Source: Lachnospiraceae bacterium
GTDB taxonomy: Bacteria > Bacillota > Clostridia > Lachnospirales > Lachnospiraceae
Length of the DNA stretch: 9,216 nucleotides
NCBI GenBank assembly: GCA_009774145.1
Contig: VSND01000108.1
Location: forward strand, 1-9,216
Direction: 5' to 3'
In this document: piece after piece, positions 6,604 through 9,216 of the stretch
Layout: the number at the start of each line of letters is the position of its first letter
Position numbering within the stretch: position 1 is the first letter of the stretch
Translations under genes and position numbers: made by a program
The notes under the pieces: generated by a model
Told to the model about the DNA's origin: nothing
Database searches by the model: none
What the model saw: the letters and a program-made list of their open reading frames with translations, nothing else

Positions 6604-7768
6604 ACAGATTTTCAGAATTTTGATTTCCCTGTCCAAAACGCCGATACAAAGCGGCATGATCATAGATGCATTTCCACTTATTAAACGCATTCGCGGTAAC
6701 GCAGATATAGGAACCGCCGTTTTCTCCTTTTCCGTAACTGACTGCACAGTTGCCTGACTGATCCACATACCCGGTCTTTCCGCACAGAACCTCTCCGCCG
6801 GTATCCTTGTCCTCGATCCGTCTCAAAAACCAGTTGGACAGAAGGATTCCGTCCGGATGCTGGTCGGTTCCGGAAGTCGTATAGGTATGGGCAGACAATA
6901 CCTCCCTGCAGACTTCATTGTCGATGGCAGCATTCATGATGACTGCCATATCATACACCGTACAGTAATGGTCCTCCTCATAGATTCCCACACAGTTGGT
7001 AAAATGAGCGGTTCCGGATAATCCCAGTTCCTCCAGTTTCCCGTTCATCTTTTCCACAAAGGCTTCCTGCGACCCGGATACACAAACTGCAAGACTCAGC
7101 GCTGCGTCCGCACCGGAAGGCAGAATCGCACCATACAGCAGATCCCGTATGGTCACCGTTTCCTCCTTTTCAAATCCGGCGCTGCTGCAGTCGTGTGCGA
7201 GCGCATATTCCGCCGCATCTGCTCTGACCGTGTATGTTTCGTCCAAATCTTCTATGTTTTCCACCGCAACCAGAAGCGTCAGCACCTTTGTCATGGAAGC
7301 CGGAACCGTCCGCTCCTTTTCGTTCCGCCCTGCCAGAATCGTTTTCTTTTCCACATCTACCAGTATGGCATTGGTACTGACGATCTCCTCTCCCGGCTGT
7401 ATGGTATCCTCTGTCTCCTGAAAACGGTATGGACCTTTTTCTGTTTCTGCAGCGTCCGATCCGGATTCCGGTTCCTCCTCCGCATCTTCCTGTTCTTTGT
7501 CAGCTTCCGTCTCCGGTCTGCCCTTCTGCTTTTCTGCTGCCGGAGATTCCTGAGCCATATCTTCTCTGCTGCTTTCTTTCTGCCCCGCCTCTTCTTTCCC
7601 CATGCGCCCGGCAGCAATGATCAGGAGCACAGTAAGAATCACTACGAAAGTTCCTGCTGCAATCATACGCTGAAACAGCTGCTGCTGCTTTTTTCTGCGC
7701 CTGATCTCCCGCCTTCTCTGCTCCCTGCGCATTCGGCGCAGCTCTTCTTCCTCATATTCTTTCTCCAT
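6602..7768 (-). CDS. Membrane-anchored D-alanyl-D-alanine carboxypeptidase (peptidase S11, DacF-like)
   Basis: A 388-residue low-molecular-weight penicillin-binding protein that removes the terminal D-alanine from peptidoglycan stem peptides outside the membrane. Order of parts: a strongly charged cytoplasmic tail rich in Arg, Glu and Gln (1-34), one transmembrane segment (about 35-54), a Glu-rich low-complexity linker (about 57-120), then the S11 catalytic domain. Active-site motifs are SMTK at 158-161 (Ser158 nucleophile, Lys161 base), SGA at 218-220 in the place of the usual SxN, and KTG at 331-333. There is no obvious signal peptidase site, so the protein likely stays anchored by its N-terminus. 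A C-terminal membrane-binding helix is not seen. The start at 7768 has GGGAG about ten bases upstream. It is the first gene of an operon driven by the promoter at 7867-7896. Confidence 0.9.
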   Translation of the reverse strand: MEKEYEEEELRRMRREQRRREIRRRKKQQQLFQRMIAAGTFVVILTVLLIIAAGRMGKEEAGQKESSREDMAQESPAAEKQKGRPETEADKEQEDAEEEPESGSDAAETEKGPYRFQETEDTIQPGEEIVSTNAILVDVEKKTILAGRNEKERTVPASMTKVLTLLVAVENIEDLDETYTVRADAAEYALAHDCSSAGFEKEETVTIRDLLYGAILPSGADAALSLAVCVSGSQEAFVEKMNGKLEELGLSGTAHFTNCVGIYEEDHYCTVYDMAVIMNAAIDNEVCREVLSAHTYTTSGTDQHPDGILLSNWFLRRIEDKDTGGEVLCGKTGYVDQSGNCAVSYGKGENGGSYICVTANAFNKWKCIYDHAALYRRFGQGNQNSENL

Positions 7769-7866
7769 AGATAAGATACTCCCGTATTCTGACTGCCATA
7801 TCTTTCCCGGCAGCCGCTTCTTTTACTGTTTATCCATTGATATTTCCCGTAAAATATATTTCTTTC

Positions 7867-7896
7867 ATTATATGGGAAATATTCCGGGCATGTCAA
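7867..7896 (-). promoter_or_regulatory. Consensus sigma-A promoter of the carboxypeptidase-moaE-pyrophosphatase operon
   Basis: On the minus strand TTGACA (7896-7891) is followed after 18 bases by TATAAT (7872-7867). Both hexamers match the housekeeping consensus exactly. Transcription would start near 7860, giving a leader of about 90 bases before the ATG at 7768. The spacer contains a small palindrome with GGAA/TTCC arms, and an inverted repeat (7840-7848 with 7874-7882) flanks the -10 box; either might be an operator, but nothing proves it. Confidence 0.88.
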
Positions 7897-7922
7897 CTGT
7901 CCTTTTTTGCTGAAGCCATGGG

Positions 7923-7982
7923 ACGGCAGGGAAAACAGCAGAAAAAAAGTGTATGACCCTTATGCTTTTATCTTTCTGCCGT
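7923..7982 (-). terminator. Possible transcription terminator after the small gene at 7985-8158
   Basis: A 7-bp inverted repeat (7923-7929 with 7976-7982) encloses a second, competing one (7938-7944 with 7973-7979). The minus strand has a run of seven T within the structure. Spacing is loose and the T-run does not directly follow a tight hairpin, so this is only a candidate end for the amidase cluster, just ahead of the next promoter. Confidence 0.25.
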
Positions 7983-7984
7983 AT

Positions 7985-8158
7985 TCAGTTTCCATCTGTG
8001 TGAATCCCCGATTTTGTACCTGCTTCCATTCTTTTTTCGCATTGACGGATAATCGAATCATTTAATTGCTGACCGGGTTCCTGTTGTACTCTAAGTGCTT
8101 TTCGGAGCAACAGCTCTATCCCAATTTTGGTTCTGTCGCCTTTTTTATTGTTCTTCAC
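7985..8158 (-). CDS. Small 57-residue protein, GTG start, translationally coupled to the amidase
   Basis: A short gene using GTG at 8158-8156 and ending with TGA at 7987-7985. The start overlaps the amidase stop as GTGA, and GAGGAG at 8166-8171 lies seven bases upstream, a strong arrangement for a real coupled gene. The product is hydrophilic, begins with a Lys-rich stretch, and contains an ELLLRKALRVQQEPGQQLN segment (15-33) followed by IIRQCEKRM (36-44). No membrane segment is present. The pattern of a leucine-rich helix, an EP dipeptide and an LN..I helix resembles the N-terminal part of small anti-sigma-like membrane proteins common in Clostridia; this is an impression from memory and may be wrong. 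It could be a truncated relative lacking its membrane part. The function is unknown. Confidence 0.65.
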   Translation of the reverse strand: MKNNKKGDRTKIGIELLLRKALRVQQEPGQQLNDSIIRQCEKRMEAGTKSGIHTDGN

Positions 8159-8964
8159 AGATTCTCTCCTCTCTTTATTTCATTGGAAATTCCTTCTGCA
8201 ATTCTCTGTGCCAAACTTTCCTGATAATCGTCATCCAACAGCTTTTGACTCTCAGAATCATTTGAGAGAAATCCCATTTCTACCAGAACAGCGGGCATTT
8301 GCGTGTTTCGCAAAACATAATAGCCCTCTGTTTTTGCATACCGCGTTTCAATATCCTCACTCAGCGAAACTGCGTCGATGATACTTTCTGCATATCCTTT
8401 GCTTTCTGTCTCATTTGAATTGTTGTAATAACATTCCAGGCCTGCTATCCGGGCATCTTTCTCATAGAAATTGCAATGAAGACTGATAAAAAAATCTGCA
8501 TTGGAGCCATTTGCAACGGAAGTACGCTCTGCAAGGCTTATCTTTTCATCGGAGCTTCTGGTCAGAATAACTTCTATCTTGTTATTCTCCAGAATAGCTT
8601 TCAGCTTCCATGCAACGGAAAGGTTAATATCCTTTTCGACTGCCTTGCCGCTGACCGTACCTCCGTCACTTCCTCCATGCCCTGCATCCACGACAACACA
8701 AAACTCCGGGGCATTATTCTCTGCTGAAGCAACAGGAGCAGCATCGTTGCCTGCGTTTCTATCTGTGTATAGATCCGTGTATGTATTTACCTTTTCATCT
8801 TCCTTTGTAAATCTCTCGTATATGTAAAGACATCCGCAAACCATAAGTATCATCATTATCATTGGTATCAGTATGAGGATTGCCCTCAGCAGGTACGCAG
8901 TCATAAGCCGCTTCATCTTTCGCTTCCTGAGTTTTTTCCTCTTTCCGCATTGTTTCCTGTTCAT
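8155..8964 (-). CDS. Membrane-anchored N-acetylmuramoyl-L-alanine amidase (Amidase_3, CwlD-like)
   Basis: A protein of up to 269 residues that cuts the bond between N-acetylmuramic acid and L-alanine in peptidoglycan. A very basic N-terminal tail precedes one membrane segment (about 24-48), followed by a linker and the zinc-dependent Amidase_3 domain from about residue 88. Zinc ligands are His96 in DAGHGGSDGG, Glu110 in VEKDIN, and His163 in SLHCN; the catalytic Glu229 lies in VEMGFLSN. All key residues are present, so it should be active on the outer side of the membrane. The start is uncertain. The ATG at 8964 has only a distant GAGG (13 bases), while the ATG at 8916 (residue 17) has AGGAAG closely upstream and still leaves a basic tail plus membrane segment. 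The gene follows the beta-propeller-like gene by 48 bases and overlaps the small gene downstream by four. Confidence 0.92.
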   Translation of the reverse strand: MNRKQCGKRKKLRKRKMKRLMTAYLLRAILILIPMIMMILMVCGCLYIYERFTKEDEKVNTYTDLYTDRNAGNDAAPVASAENNAPEFCVVVDAGHGGSDGGTVSGKAVEKDINLSVAWKLKAILENNKIEVILTRSSDEKISLAERTSVANGSNADFFISLHCNFYEKDARIAGLECYYNNSNETESKGYAESIIDAVSLSEDIETRYAKTEGYYVLRNTQMPAVLVEMGFLSNDSESQKLLDDDYQESLAQRIAEGISNEIKRGENL

Positions 8965-9012
8965 TGCCGCATTTGTTCCTCAATCTGGAATAAGTCAATA
9001 TCCCCGCGGGAA

Positions 9013-9216
9013 TCAATGGCTTTTTGGTAAAACGATTTCCTCACCACTTTCTTTTGATAACACATAAATATTGCCTGTATCACAGGTAACCGACATTGCA
9101 GGTATGTGACTGATCCATTCCCTGTTATTCCCGTCCTTGCCGCAGGAATACAAGTCTCCGCCGTCCGTCCTGGAAATATAATAGATTGACTGCTCATCCA
9201 TGCAGAAATCATATGC
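9013..9216 (-). CDS. C-terminal part of a probable beta-propeller-type protein (DUF5050-like repeats), 5' end outside window
   Basis: The frame is open from the right edge of the window to a TGA at 9015-9013, so only the last 67 residues are visible; the ATG at 9201 is internal. The visible part has the repeat style of extracellular DUF5050-like propellers: QSIYYISRTDGGDLYSCG then KDGNNREW, and again GNIYVLSKESGEEI, i.e. short beta strands of the type IYYI...LY...DG. Such proteins are usually exported and bind or sense envelope components, but the N-terminus needed to judge this is missing. The gene lies directly upstream of the amidase on the same strand and probably shares its transcript. 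The assignment rests on repeat style only. A different frame continues to an overlap with the amidase start, which leaves a small chance that a frameshift shortened this gene. Confidence 0.55.
   Translation of the reverse strand, partial: AYDFCMDEQSIYYISRTDGGDLYSCGKDGNNREWISHIPAMSVTCDTGNIYVLSKESGEEIVLPKSH

Noticed and set aside
6589..6768. Longer MoaE start extending into the carboxypeptidase gene
   Set aside because: The extension reads the carboxypeptidase coding sequence in another frame, and a strong ribosome binding site fixes the start at 6588.
7193..7774. Plus-strand frame rich in Phe, Leu and Ser opposite the carboxypeptidase
   Set aside because: It is the complement of the Glu/Lys/Arg-rich tail and linker; such strings arise automatically opposite charged low-complexity sequence.
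8795..9016. Minus-strand 73-codon frame overlapping the amidase N-terminus
   Set aside because: It overlaps the membrane segment of the amidase in another frame and has no family features or suitable ribosome binding site.
1..9216. CRISPR array, tRNA, rRNA or riboswitch
   Set aside because: No regularly spaced repeats, no tRNA- or rRNA-like conserved segments, and no leader resembling a known riboswitch (including a cobalamin element near the corrinoid cluster) were seen by eye.

Overview
The window looks like a chromosomal stretch from an anaerobic Gram-positive bacterium of the Clostridia, most likely Lachnospiraceae-like. This rests on strong AGGAGG/GGGGG ribosome binding sites, moderate base composition, a corrinoid methyltransferase gene set, and a DRTGG-containing CBS pyrophosphatase. 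The species cannot be named from the sequence. Apart from the left-edge transposase and a regulator remnant, all recognised genes lie on the minus strand.

Layout from left to right. (1) The C-terminal part of a DDE-type transposase on the plus strand, cut by the window edge and ending at 1055. (2) An intergenic stretch carrying an intrinsic terminator that faces the minus strand. (3) A minus-strand corrinoid methyl-transfer cluster: a methyltetrahydrofolate:corrinoid methyltransferase (MT-II) gene, a corrinoid protein, and a URO-D-type methyltransferase (MT-I). The last two genes are intact. The MT-II gene has lost an internal segment and changes frame at the junction, so it is a pseudogene. 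(4) Head-to-head with the MT-II gene lies the C-terminal remnant of a PucR/CdaR-type regulator on the plus strand. Its 5' half is missing, apparently together with the divergent promoter region. (5) A minus-strand operon from a near-perfect sigma-A promoter at 7867-7896: a membrane-anchored D,D-carboxypeptidase, a MoaE-like protein, and a CBS-DRTGG family II pyrophosphatase. Each ribosome binding site inside this operon overlaps the stop codon of the previous gene. (6) A second minus-strand cluster runs in from the right edge: a probable beta-propeller-type protein (partial), a membrane-anchored N-acetylmuramoyl-L-alanine amidase, and a 57-codon gene starting with GTG that overlaps the amidase stop by four bases.

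How the genes work together. In an intact system of this type, MT-I moves a methyl group from a donor, often a phenyl methyl ether, to the cobalt of the corrinoid protein, and MT-II passes it on to tetrahydrofolate. Here MT-II and the regulator are broken, so the surviving MT-I/corrinoid pair would need an MT-II encoded elsewhere, or the locus is decaying. The two right-hand clusters are mainly envelope genes (peptidoglycan carboxypeptidase and amidase), joined to a pyrophosphatase and an orphan MoaE homologue.

I did not find a CRISPR array, tRNA, rRNA or a clearly new multi-gene system. The most notable signals are the two deletions in the methyl-transfer locus and the small translationally coupled gene at 7985-8158.
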